Shown here one piece after another: positions 34,960-45,850 of a DNA stretch of 64,000 nt; the stretch's first letter is position 1; each line of letters starts with the position of its first letter. Location of the stretch: positions 17,222,248-17,286,247 of the forward strand of contig CM030710.1 of assembly GCA_017979445.1 (NCBI GenBank), given 5' to 3'. This DNA is from Akebia trifoliata. Lineage: Eukaryota > Streptophyta > Magnoliopsida > Ranunculales > Lardizabalaceae. Below the pieces are notes generated by a model. That model was not told the DNA's origin. It made no database searches and saw only the letters and a list, made by a program, of their open reading frames with translations. Made by a program: the position numbers and the translations under genes.

Positions 34960-35094
34960 GGGCAGAGGCAGGGCAAGCAACTCCGGAGGAAGATGTGGCT
35001 TCAAAAGCTCAGGTTGAAGTTGATGGTTGGAGGGGCATTCCTTGCCTTCATTATAATGATATGGCTAATGGTCTGCAGAGGATTCAAATGTTGA
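34960..35094 (+). pseudogene. VAMP727-like R-SNARE, last exon
   Basis: After CGTTCTCAG the frame reads GQRQGKQLRRKMWLQKLRLK, then a hydrophobic membrane anchor (LMVGGAFLAFIIMIWLMV), CRGFKC and a TGA (35,092-35,094). It matches the C-terminal membrane anchor of plant VAMP72-group R-SNAREs. Within the group it is closest in my memory to VAMP727, whose end carries QLRRKMWLQ followed by a similar anchor and GGFKC. These tail-anchored proteins drive vesicle fusion at endosomes and the vacuole. The longin and SNARE domains are absent. The exon is intact and has a usable acceptor, so a fusion transcript with the upstream FUSED fragment is conceivable. Confidence 0.75.
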
Positions 35095-35274
35095 AATCGA
35101 TCAGTACCTCATATTCCCATATTTGTGAATAAAAGGAAGAACTCTTAATGTATATGAAGACTATACTGATTGATATATAGTAATAGGGAGCACACTAGAC
35201 TACAACCCACCTCCTTTAATCTATTCAATCAGTACCTCGTATTCCCATATTCGTGCATATTTTTTAGTTATAAA

Positions 35275-35450
35275 TTCAGAAAAACGAATGTCTAAGACCA
35301 TCGTTTTTACGACTTTCTAAGACCGTCGTTTTTTTTCGATGATCTAAAACCATTGTTTTTTTTTACTTTTATCGGCAATCGTAATGAAAATGTGACTCCT
35401 TTTAAAACGACTGTCCAAGACAGTCGTTTATTGCCCCTTATAACGTAGTG
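35275..35450 (-). mobile_element. CACTA-type transposon terminus with subterminal repeats
   Basis: On the minus strand the segment starts CACTACGTTATAAGGGG at 35,450 and proceeds through AAACGACTGTC-TTG-GACAGTCGTTT (a perfect 11-bp stem), then further GACGGTCTTAG/CTAAGACC motifs at 35,290-35,350. CACTA elements carry such terminal CACTA sequences and arrays of subterminal motifs bound by the transposase. The outer flank is GGA. The opposite terminus was not found upstream, so whether it bounds the exon mosaic (32.7-35.1 kb) is inference. A short duplication, ATCAGTACCTC.TATTCCCA, lies at about 35,101 and 35,229. Confidence 0.6.
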
Positions 35451-35964
35451 GGAATATATCCAATAAAAGAACTTTAGAAGCATTCACAGTATTGGTTCTT
35501 TCTATTAATAATGAATTTACTGTGGTTGTTCACATAGACGACAAAAATCTGTTTGCCTTATATCACTTGATGGACCATTTGTTTTTAGTCCCAAAGGAAT
35601 GTAGGAATCAGCTATTCTCAGTTTGAAAGAGCGTTTGGATTGGTCATAAACTCCAACTCTAAACTTGGGGCCTACAAATCAGATTGTAAATTTGCCAGCT
35701 AATAACTTAAGTGACATCTATTTTCATTTGGATGTAGACGTGTAGGTTGGATATGATGGAAGAAGAGTGCAGTAGGAGAAAGTCCATCAGTAGTGAAGAG
35801 TAGATGCTCCTACAATTTCCAATTATCAAAGACATATTCCTATTATCTTGCATTATTATTTATTTGTTTGGTTAATTTTTTTTTATCTTTCAATGGATGA
35901 ATAATAATATTTATTTGCAATATGAGCCCTAAAGAGAGCCGAACATTTTTTCAATGTATGGGTT

Positions 35965-36163
35965 AGAAGTTTCGGAAAATCAGCCCATTCCGAAACTTTT
36001 AACCCCATCAAAAGTGATTTACAAAAAATAGACGGTCCACGATAATTCAACTTGTAAATTAGGGTTAGAAGTTTCGGAATGAGCTGATTTTTGGTGAGGA
36101 TGATCTCTTCACCATAGAGATCATCCTCACAAAAAATCAGCCCATTCCAAAACTTCTAACCCC
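35965..36163. repeat. Foldback repeat, copy 2, near-perfect hairpin
   Basis: At 36,061-36,163 a left arm (AGGGTTAGAAGTTTCGGAAT, then GAGCTGATTTTTGGTGAGGA) is complementary to a right arm ending CCAAAACTTCTAACCCCT, with about 48 bp per arm, roughly three mismatches, one single-base bulge and a short loop near 36,109-36,115. The preceding 35,965-36,060 carries another arm copy (GAAAATCAGCCCATTCCGAA). It is related to 1,335-1,560. A transcript would fold into a long hairpin and could yield small RNAs, but it may simply be a foldback transposon. Confidence 0.82.
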
Positions 36164-36999
36164 TATTTTGAAAAATATTTGGCTCTTTTTAAGGCCTTTG
36201 AATGCTTCCCATTACTTATTTGTTCAAAGCCATATACCTATTAAGAAGTGGCTTATCATATAATCTCGTTTGGTTGCTAATGACAACTAAAGCACTGCAA
36301 ATAATGCTTCTGGGAATTAAGACATACTTTTTTTTTCTTGTTGGCCTCATATTCTAGTCCTTGTAATATAGTCACATTACTATAATATTGGTTCATTGTG
36401 TACAAAAGTGTCCATGTCCAACATTGTTGAACATCAGTGAGTTGTGTTCCAATAAAAAAGATTTGAAATGTACAACCGAGATTAAGGCATATTCTTAAAG
36501 ATCCAAGGAAATTAAACAAAGAAACATGTTGTAAAGTGTTAGAACTTAGAAAATGTCCATGTGAAAATTTCCATTTGAAATTAGGTTACCAATGTTATTT
36601 GAAGACATTCATGAACATAATAATATCATTTATGATTTACCCTACTCACATCATGCCCTAGGATCTTGTTCCTGGTTATTGCTTTTTGTCTTCCAAATGT
36701 ATCAGCTTATTGCTTTTTGTCTTCCAAATGTATCAAATTTGATGATTGTGTTATACTCTTGGCTTGGACATTGACATCAAAGGATTTATTTGTAAAGATA
36801 ATTTTTTTGTGTTATATTTTCGATCTAAATAGAAAAAACATAAGACAAGAGGTGGCAGCCCACAAGAACATAGTTCTTCATCAATAGTCACATGAGGAGT
36901 GATGGTAGCACTCTGACTCCAGAACTGACCAAATCCCTCATAAGTGATGTCATTTTTTTAGTCAAATTTGATATTTTTATTTTTGAATAAATTACTTAT
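36164..36999. other. Unassigned DNA
   Basis: No coding region was recognised. A 31-bp tandem duplication containing TTATTGCTTTTTGTCTTCC lies at about 36,676-36,738. The bases 36,997-36,999 (TAT) would be the target site of the CACTA end that follows. Confidence 0.4.
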
Positions 37000-37190
37000 C
37001 ACTATGTGAAAAAGCCTATATTTGACAGTCTTAACCCGTCAAATTTTGAGAAATTTGACGGACCATCCCATCAAATATGCTTGTCAAATATTTTCTTGTA
37101 GAATTTTTTTTTATGGCCTTAAACTATCAAATTATTGGAGAATGAGCTTCAAAAAAAAAAAATCCATAGAGTATAACCGTCGAATATGAA
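37000..37190 (+). mobile_element. CACTA-type 5' terminus
   Basis: CACTATGTGAAAAAGCC begins at 37,000 and is followed by subterminal motifs TTTGACAGTC, ACCCGTCAAATTTTGAG, AAATTTGACGGACC and, at 37,180, CCGTCGAATATG. The terminal sequence and the GACGG/CCGTC words match the MITE at 1,975-2,235, so they are one family. I could not find the matching 3' end (CATAGTG followed by TAT) downstream, so the element is either large and truncated or decayed. Confidence 0.6.
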
Positions 37191-38617
37191 TGTTTAACAA
37201 ACAATAGGACGGCCCTTTAATTCACCAATCACAATAAATGAAATAGTAATAAAAAAAATCAGAAAAAAAAATCATAAAACAAATTCCGAATTAAACTAAA
37301 CAACTCAAAATTCATATTATATATTGAAATTTCATTACTAAACAAGCTCTAATTGAAGCAATTGGATACTTACAAATGAAATTACGTCACATAATTGCTT
37401 AAATATAAAATACAATTAGAAACAAATGATCGTCATGTCTTTGATCTCTTCTGGCTCTCTCCGCTCTATTGTGTCCCTTTATTTTTCTCAAGGTTTGGAT
37501 TTCTCCTACATTGTCACTGTTCTCAAAGAAATCCTAATAACGCTTTTGTACCTGCACAAAAAATGTGTAGTACATTGAGATATCAACCCAAAGTAATAGA
37601 AGAACATAGCTAGACTTTATTCACAAATGTTAAAAAATAAAAAAAATTTATATGAAAGCAAAATACTATCAAGATCTTCAAGAACTGTACATTTATGGAT
37701 ATTAATAGCAAATCGAAAAACAAGTCGATAGAAAATCAATTCCAAGCTAACTTGGTTAGTTGTAATCGAACAGTCCTCCACTAATGAAGAACAACTATAA
37801 GCAACCATAACCCACCAGCATAAGAACCAATTATTTTGATATGCAGCCAATGTTCATTGCTCAATACTTAGAAAATACACAAAACAGATGCCAATAGCAG
37901 TTAGTTTAAAGCTTAGTTATCGAAAGTGCTAGAACATGGTTCTATGTTGGGAGTAGCCAAAGTGCTACAATGGATTTATGTTGGGAGTGTGAGAGTCATC
38001 AAAAAGTAGAAATTGAACTATTTGAAGTGTTCATTTATGGGTAAGATGGTCAAACCAACATGTCTAAGCCAATTCAAACCAAGCACCAAAGTTGTAAATA
38101 GAATAGGCACATACTCTTTTCACAGGTGGGAAAAAGTAACTCAACATCATAAGAAAACAAACACAATCAAGAAGTGTCAAGGGCAGCAATGTGTATGGTC
38201 CGACAGAACTACTACCTAGTGCAAGGTTGAATATGTGATCCAAAGAATTAAACTGAATAATCATCAATTCTCATAACCGACACGTGTGTATAAACAACAA
38301 AACTTGGAGACTTAGTACATCAAATAAGCAAAGATGTAAGCACATGAGAAATACAAAAGTGATATACATCTCCATGACTCCATATTATCTTACATGAAAA
38401 AACTCATTCTCTCTACGGACTCATGGATTGGGCTCCCATAGGCAATGTGGGACTATCGTGCTAACATGTACAATGCATAAGGAGAATATTATGTCTAAAT
38501 GATTATAACTTTGGTAATCATACATCCAAAACATGACTATTCTGATATGTGAATAGAGAATACTAGAAAGAAAAAAGGTAGTTTAAAAAATCGGAATCAA
38601 TAGGACATTTAACAAAC
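37191..38617. other. Unassigned DNA between a CACTA end and E2 exons
   Basis: I see no known coding sequence. In particular, the next expected E2 exon (GLVVPV...) is not present on the minus strand in this stretch. Short open frames look random. Confidence 0.4.
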
Positions 38618-40015
38618 CTTTGGAGTACCAACAACAATACTGATATCAATATAATCTTTGTATATGATGTCATCACCATCAATGACAACGTTGATAATTG
38701 GCTGATTCTGGAGCCCACTAATAGCGGCCTGAAAAAATAAAGAATATCATGTACATGACCAAAAACAAAAATAGAAAGCATTGATAGGATAAATGAAATG
38801 GGGTCCAAAAAATAAAAGTAAAACATTTATGTGCCAAAAATAGGTTGCTTGGGAATGAGGATGAGTACAAGTAGAAAATTGGGGACATATTCTTAGAAAG
38901 TGAAGGTGGTTTCCAACTTCCATGTGGTTGCCACATGAGGTTGTGAATTTCGAAATTATAAACTGCTTGTAATTTACAAAGATAAATTTGTTTATAAAGA
39001 AGTTGGGTTTCTTTAATACAATATTAAAAGATGCATTGGGAAAATATTTATTAAAAAAAAAAAGGTTAAGAGATCTTAACTGTGGGGAAAATGTAAAAAA
39101 AAAAAAAAATCTATTGACAGTACACCTAGATAAGACTGTCAATGGATTAGGTTAAGGCCGGCTAAGGTTTAACCAAAGCCCAATTTAGTTGTAGGCCAAA
39201 CATTGAGTGAATCTGATCTAAACCTATTAAATTCCATGCACAAATAAATAAAATTGTAAAAATTTGTCATTTTGGATTGGGATCAATTTGAAAACAAGAA
39301 ATGGCATGTTGGATCTCGATCCACAAATTAGGGCCGATTCGACTCAATTTCTCCATCCAGACCCAATGTCATTTGATCAGATCATATGGTTTACCCAGTC
39401 CATTGACTGCCCTGCTAATAAGATTGCCCTAACTAGTGCAAAGTCCATCCATACTTTCACAAACCTGACATGAGTCCCAACTTCACTCCATGCTTTTCCA
39501 AAAATGCATCTTTGTAATCAGAACGGAGCTTCATCAAGTTAGTCATGCAAAATAGAATGCACTATAGTTTCAAGTCCGTAAAATTTCACAATTACCCAAA
39601 ATATATGGAAGAAAGAAGAATGTGATACAAATTACATTTTAGATCGGCAAGCCTGTCTTAATGAGATCGGTATCTCAGATATGGCAACAATTGAACCTAG
39701 GTCAATGGTATTAGATAATAGTACTTTAATGGCCCAAAGCATAGCTCTGGCATCACAATATGCAGATGATGATGGTTCCTTTTATGTAACCAATGAATAT
39801 AAAATTCGAGGAGAGGTAGAAAGACTAAACAGAAAATTTCAAAGCCATGACAGGTTGTGAAAACCAAAGATGGTCAGTCCACATTCCAAGTGAATATCGA
39901 ACTTATGAAACTAAACTTACATATCAACTTCATTAAACGTGGTCATCAACGCATATGTGTTCTGAGAATCTTTCAAATGTGTTGCAACTTGTTTTCCAAG
40001 CCTCGTCATAGGAAC
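38618..40015 (-). pseudogene. 2-oxoglutarate dehydrogenase E2 subunit, three exon fragments
   Basis: The minus-strand exons match the catalytic core of mitochondrial dihydrolipoyl succinyltransferase, which transfers succinyl groups in the TCA cycle. Exon a (40,015-39,921) is [20 protein letters not shown] plus [11 protein letters not shown], with acceptor CTTACAG and donor GTAAGT. Exon b (39,544-39,455) is [20 protein letters not shown] plus KLGLMSG. Its acceptor reads TTTTGCAT where CAG is expected, and its end has lost one T, so the expected GFVK is out of frame. Exon c (38,728-38,618) is [20 protein letters not shown] plus [17 protein letters not shown], with acceptor TTTTTCAG and donor GTTTGT. 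The lipoyl domain and the C-terminal part with the catalytic His are absent. It lies downstream of a CACTA end and in opposite orientation. Confidence 0.85.
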
Positions 40016-41600
40016 CTGTAAGCATGATAATTTTATGAACCAACCTATCATTAATATTAGAAGTTTAAAGAATTAAGGGAAGCCAAACTATGTGTCGTAC
40101 TCATCGTATGGTAAAACCTATAGTATTGTCCTTTTAACACCAAGATAATATGTCATATATAAACAAGCAAGCAAAGCTAGCTGAAAGATAACTTTCCACT
40201 TGGATGAAGCATCAGTCTCTAATGTCTTAATCAACACTACAAAATTAGCACTTAAACACGATGCTCAAGTAATGGCATTGCTTAGAGTCATTTTATGAAT
40301 AATTCACAAATCATAAAGAGACATGCTAAATGGGTGGAGAAAAAGGAAGAAAAGAAATATTGAATAACTTAAATTTTTGATAAGTTACTAGGTGCAACTT
40401 AAAATATCTAATGTCTTTTCTCACCATCTGCAACTTTCATATCCCTCTTGTGCTACTAGAAGTGGCCTCCCTATATTTTCCATGCAACACAACAATACAC
40501 ATCCATAGTATAAGTTTGTTTTGTAATGTCTACAATCCTAAAAGGCATACTTCCTATGTAGTGTTTCTTTACACTACATTGCTTGTAAAATTATGAAAGA
40601 TGTAGAAAGAGAAATAGAGGCATATAGTAATATTATGAAAGATGTAAAGAGAGAAAGAGAATTCACCTGATTCAATGACCGTCGGATGCCATGAATACAA
40701 TTGCGATGGTGATGATGGATTGATCTAAAGTGATGAAAATATGAGACGACGAGCACGTAAACTTAACAAGTAAATCGTTGGTATACTTAACACGTAAACT
40801 TTACCTCTCTCTGTTTCAATTACAGTGCAAAATTATCCGAACAACAGAGCTTGTTGTCGCTCAAGAGAAACTTAATGAACTACAGCGACAAAAGGATGTG
40901 AAATGTTAAAGATTTAAAAACTAAAAACGTATCAACCAAATTAAAATCATTTTTTTAAAATAAATGATGTTTAGTAGGTGAGAAATGTACTAATATATTT
41001 GGCTACTTCATCCTACATATTAGACAAAACAAAAAAATCAATAAGACTAGCACAACCCATATATGATTTTTCCACACCTAGAGACAAACTAAACACAAGC
41101 TTAATAGTCTAGTTCCCCACATCACGATATCAAAGATTTAACAATGCTAATTCAAACAAATAAATGAGGAGATTGAATAAAACTAGAGAAGTTATATAAA
41201 TAAATAAACGATGAAAAATATAACAGATATTAGGCAAAAATAGGAAAGGAAGTTGAAAATTTATGGTAGTGGTTGCGGTAATGTCAAGTTTCCAGCTATT
41301 ATTAGTAATTTCAGCAACCATAAAGTGGATCATGAGAAAAACAATCATTTATAATGAAAATATGAAACCAAGGGAAAAATACATATAAAACACACCAATA
41401 TCAAACACAAATACATGGCACCATAACCTCCAACAAGTTTAAAAAATATATTGACCTTTGTTTTGATTGTACCGCACTTCCTCCCTGTAGTTGGCACACA
41501 AAAAAAGAAAAATAATTTATTATACATCTAGATTTGGAATCAACATAGTAATGATAATTAGATGACTACAATACGCTTAGTTTCAAAGATGACATCCACC
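40016..41600. other. Unassigned DNA before element 2
   Basis: No known gene was identified. A duplicated AATATTATGAAAGATGTA-type word lies at 40,590-40,640. At 40,828 TTTCAATTACAG is followed by an open stretch on the plus strand with ELVVAQEKLNELQRQKDVKC and a stop, which could be a last exon of an unidentified gene. The block ends sharply at 41,600, where the leader of element 2 starts without an LTR. Confidence 0.4.
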
Positions 41601-42918
41601 AAATGCCTAACTATGAATGTGTTATCCTTGTGGACTAATTATCTAAAAAGTCATGGTCTTTATAGGTATATTTTAATGTGCCTACATGATCTTAATGTGG
41701 ATGTGATGGATTTGGTAGTCTTTGATCTATGTATGAATGGTTTGATTTGTCCCACGGACCCAATCATCCGAAAAATGCCCCGAGCACACCCTATCCTATT
41801 TGCACACACTACTAGCACGTTTACTTTACTACATGACACGCTTGCATGTCCCTAATTGCCAACGTGGTACTAGTGTGTGGCCCGGTCTTCTCGGAGATGC
41901 GACGTCATTCATGAAAACCACAACTCCAATCACGTACCGTAAGGTATATAAAATTGGGGCATCAATACCGTTTGATCGGATGATTCTGAAAGGTATATCT
42001 ACGCACCCATGTTGGAGCGACCTGAGCCTTTATCCTATTGTAAGCCGTACGATCACATGTCCCAATTGCCAGCGTAGTACTAGTACATAGTCGGCCCCCT
42101 CGCGGGATGCGAAAACCATTTATGAAAGCTACAACCCTATACTCGTACCTATACGGTATATCAAAGTAATCTAATTGCACTTCTTGGTCAAAATCAGTGT
42201 CTAAGCAAAATCCTGCCCCGCCGTACTACAGTACTGGGGGATAGACAACGTCTATTCTAGATGAGAGGTGACTTAAGAGTGCCCTTGCTTAGTATCGTGC
42301 GCCACCTCTCAACTGGGGATTAAACTGGTTGCTTTGACTTCAGAGATTGTGAGTTGGAGTCTTGGATTAACACCTATACGGTATATCAAACCAAGTCACC
42401 ACGTACCGTCTCATTGAGTACGCTCGAGAGGTATATAGGTACACTTGGACAAGGGTGACTAGATAAATTGCATTGCACATAGTAAACCTAGAGTCTAAAG
42501 AACCTTCCTATAGGTCACAACTCGAACTTATCGTGGGTGTTCCCTGGTTACTTTTCAGAAATGGACATTACAAATTGTTGAGATCAGAAAATTACAATTT
42601 TGTTCTCAAGATAATCAGACTATTTGTTTAATAGGTGCACCAACCCAATAAAGAATCCATTTTAAATATGGTAGTGATGCACAATGACCCAGTTCATCTC
42701 GATTTACCGATCACGATGGGCCGGACCATTTAAGTCAAAATGGCGTCTAAGTTCTTTTTTTTCTCTAATTCGCATCCCAACCCATTTCAAGAGAAGAAAA
42801 ATATTTTCAAAAGAAAAGAAAAGGAAAAATGTTTTACAAAAAATTTATTATTTTATTAAAAAAATGACTTACAAAGATATGTTTTGCATGGACCTTGGAA
42901 ATGTATTGAACTATTCTT
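41601..42918 (+). repeat. Tat/Ogre leader repeat, copy B
   Basis: It starts ATGCCTAACTATGAATGTG and is nearly colinear with copy C at 61,555-62,880, and more distantly with copy A at 17,915-19,050. It contains repeated words such as TATACGGTATATCAAA (about 42,150 and 42,375) and CACGTACCGT. It is untranslated leader of element 2; the open frames at 41,562-42,180 are accidental. Confidence 0.88.
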
Positions 42919-42933
42919 TTGTGTCAACTCAGG

Positions 42934-44027
42934 ATGCTAGCTGCAGGCAATAACCCAATCGACCAGTTGGTCAAAACAACCATCACGAGGATGCACACCG
43001 TACAGAAATTCAACTTTGAAAAATTCATGTTAAGATGCGCCCTGTACTTCCACGAGTTTGAGATAGATTGGAACCTTTTACGCGTTATGGCTAATCATTG
43101 GAACCCTTATCTTCACATCTTCCACATTGGGCATATGTGCTTGTGTCCTACTCATGAAGACTATTGTGACATCATGAGGATATCTACTTTAGGTCTTCTA
43201 GTCAGGCCTTCATTGAAGACAGGATATTCTAGTGACCTCGCCACAGGCCTAAACATTTCAAAAGAAGAAGCCAAGGCCTTAGTCCATAACGGGAGATTGG
43301 ATTTAGTACCCTTATTGAGTTCATACAACTCCCGCAGTCATCCCATCAATGTAAAACTAGAAGTCTGATGAGCCATTAGAGACTATCGGTTATGTTTAGG
43401 GATCTTAACCCAATACATACTGACCTCCAAAAGTGAGGGTCAAACTATTCCTGAGTCCTTCATAGACATAGCTTACCAACTCTCTAGAAAAGTCAACCCT
43501 GTACCTCTCATTCTTGTTGAAACCTTCTCAGGTTTGGATGTCATAAAAAATGGTGAGGGAAGGGGTTTTAAAGGAAATCCTCACTACTTTATATGTGGTT
43601 CTGCGATCGTCTTAAAATTGTGGACATTCCTTCAACCCTCGAGTATAAACCAGAGCACTTTTCCAAGAGAAACATGTTTGTACGTCATAACTCAGTCAAG
43701 GCTTGAAGCAAATGGTTGGATTCTCACCTTGCCCGTCATATTGGTTTGAGATGCCCTTGGTGGATGGCTGACTACCCTGTTTTAGGTACTAAAGGATCCT
43801 ATTATGTCTGTTTGATTGGACAGGAGAAGACATCTTTTTACCAACCTGCCTTAATACCAGAACAGTACGAAATGCCTATAAAGTTTTCGCTACCTCAACC
43901 CAAAGAATTATTTTCTCTCGAACCATTGACGAAAAAGTTAGTGCATATCATCGAGAAGGCTTGGAACAAGCGTACCTTAAGATATTCAAATGGACCAGCA
44001 GAGTTCAAAGAGCTAGTCGTTAGAACC
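42934..44027 (+). pseudogene. ORF1 of Tat/Ogre element 2, DUF7745-like
   Basis: ATG 42,934 begins MLAAGNNPIDQLVKTTI; copy C has the equivalent ATG at 62,881. The protein continues KFMLRCALYFHEFEIDWNLL, ANHWNPYLHIFHIGHMCLCP, THEDYCDIMRIS and, beyond two stops at 43,366-43,371, FIDIAYQLSRKVNPV. After a frame change come DRLKIVDIPSTLEYKPEHFS, HIGLRCPWWMADYPVLGTKG and SYYVCLIGQEKTSFYQPALI. The pattern resembles the plant DUF7745 / plant-mobile-domain-like proteins often found inside retroelements; function is unknown. It precedes gag in the same orientation, the place of ORF1 in Ogre elements. The end of the ORF (about 46,012-46,100, KRSKPNCPSNPDDDQ) is separated from the rest by a nested solo LTR. 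Confidence 0.7.
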
Positions 44028-45192
44028 TGTAGACATGAGAATGTTCAACTTTGAACCTCAATGCTACGTTGTTTGAAGTCGCCACCATTCTTTTTTGTAA
44101 ATGGGTGTGAATGGGCACCCGAATCGATTATTTTGAAAACCATTTTTTTATGGCATTGTAGTGACTCTCAATCCTGAAAAATGTATGGTCTACCTAGGAT
44201 CTAAGTAAGGGGATTCGGTTAGAGAATAAGGAAGGTGTTAAGCACCCCATTCTCTCCACCTAAGGTGGTTACCTTTAGATTTGGCCATTTTTGAAAAGGG
44301 TTAAGATAACAAGTAGAATGCATGAGATGCATGAAGTGGGTGGGTGCATATAGTGTGTATGTACTTCATTGGAAGAGGTTTTGATGTTGGTGTTGACATA
44401 AGAGATATCTTATGGAAAAAGATATTCTATGGAGTCAACACACTTTTGCATGAGTTGAAATGTTGGTTTATGATTTTAGAGAAGTTCCATGAAAGGAGTT
44501 CTCTTAGATCTATAACCTTAATGCATGCATGTTTAGCTAGAAACTTAGTGTTTTAACCCCATCAAGAGAGTTACACATTTCTTCATCATAGCCAACATGT
44601 GTGATGTGTGTGCATAGTGTACATTATGATGCATGATATGAGAATGGGTTTAAAAGGGCTTCAACCTCCATCCTTTCGACCAAACCGCCTCAAGCATTCC
44701 ATGCCCAAGGTTGAGGTTCAATCTACTCGGGATGAAGGAGGGTTCTCCATTACATCCTAAAGGCTTCTAAAAATAAAAAAAGGAGAAGGATAGAAGAAGA
44801 AGATGCAACTTAAAAGATAAATAACTATTGTCCCACCTTGTCCCTTTTGGAAGTCTTGAAATAACTTGAGCTTGTGTAATGGACTTGAGAGTTGAAGGAT
44901 GTGGTTGAGGGTTGAGAGAGTTGAGGGATGAGAGATGAGTAGAGAATTTGGTAGAGTTTTAGGTTGAGAGATGGGGGCTTGAGAGCATACCTTGCTTATA
45001 GAAAATGAGGGTATTTATAGAGTTTTTGGAGAACTTTTGGGGATAAAGTGGTCCAACCCTAAAAATAAAGAAAATGGACATGAGATTTAGGTTGTTTCTT
45101 TTTAGATTTTCCATTTGTATGAGGGTAAAGATGACATTTGTGAAGAAACCCTAAAAATATGCTTTGATCTTTGGTTTTTTGATAAATAGAGG

Positions 45193-45475
45193 TGAGAGAA
45201 CAAAAGTACTTTTGGGAGGATGAATGGGGGAGTGACATGTGTAAAGGTGGAGTGGTAGGTAAAAAGTAGATCTTGGTTTATTTGTAAATAACTCATAAAG
45301 CAAGGGTGGAAGTGTATTTTTGAAATGGACAAATGGGAAAACAAAAGTACTTTTGGGAAGGTGAATGGGAGCATGACATGTGTAAAGGTGAAGTGGTAGG
45401 TGAAAAGTAGATCTTGGTTCATTTGTAAATAACAAATAAAGCAAGGGTAGAAGTATAATTTTGAAATGAACCAAT
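45193..45475. repeat. Tandem duplication inside the solo LTR
   Basis: Two units of about 141 bp share CAAAAGTACTTTTGGGA, GTGACATGTGTAAAGGTG-like and AAAAGTAGATCTTGGTT. The first CAAAAGTACT is at 45,201 and the second at 45,342. Confidence 0.88.
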
Positions 45476-45714
45476 GAGAGAACTCCATGTATGTACTTGA
45501 AGATTCCCACCTTTTGAGGGCATAATGGGAAGTTCTCTCACCTTTATAGATTATTACCAAAGACCAAATAACCTTTTTGGTTTGACTAAACTTTTTGATA
45601 AGGGCATTCTTGAGTTTTCACAAAAGAAAGGTTGACTCTCCAATTAGATGATGCATTGGGTGTTGGAGGCTTATGAGGTATCAACATGTGTCATCTTGTG
45701 AAGGGGTGAGAGAA

Positions 45715-45850
45715 TGGACTTGGTGTTGGGCTTGGATTTGGGTTAGGATATGGACTTGGATTTGGGCTTAGGAGGGACTTGGTATTAGGTTTGGGTATGG
45801 ACTTGGTGTTGGGTTTGGATATGGGTGATGGACATAGGTTTAAAGTGGAT
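45715..45850 (+). repeat. GGGTTTGG/TGGACTTGG degenerate repeat
   Basis: The plus strand alternates GACTTGGTGTTGGGCTTGGA, TTTGGGTTAGGATATGG and similar words over about 135 bp. The strand is G/T-rich and C-poor, with many GGG runs. It is part of the solo LTR and parallels the C-rich strand of the LTR at 58,471 when orientation is taken into account. Confidence 0.7.

Noticed and set aside
32714..35100. Helitron as the carrier of the exon mosaic
   Set aside because: I found no convincing 5' TC start or 3' hairpin plus CTRR end, whereas a CACTA terminus with subterminal repeats is visible. Helitron is not excluded.
36592..36887. Overlapping plus-strand frames repeating the same Cys/Leu/Pro words
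   Set aside because: Caused by a 31-bp tandem duplication in T-rich DNA.
42919..42933. Start of ORF1 at 42,919
   Set aside because: The codon there is TTG. ATG 42,934 is conserved as ATG 62,881 in the sister copy, so I use that.
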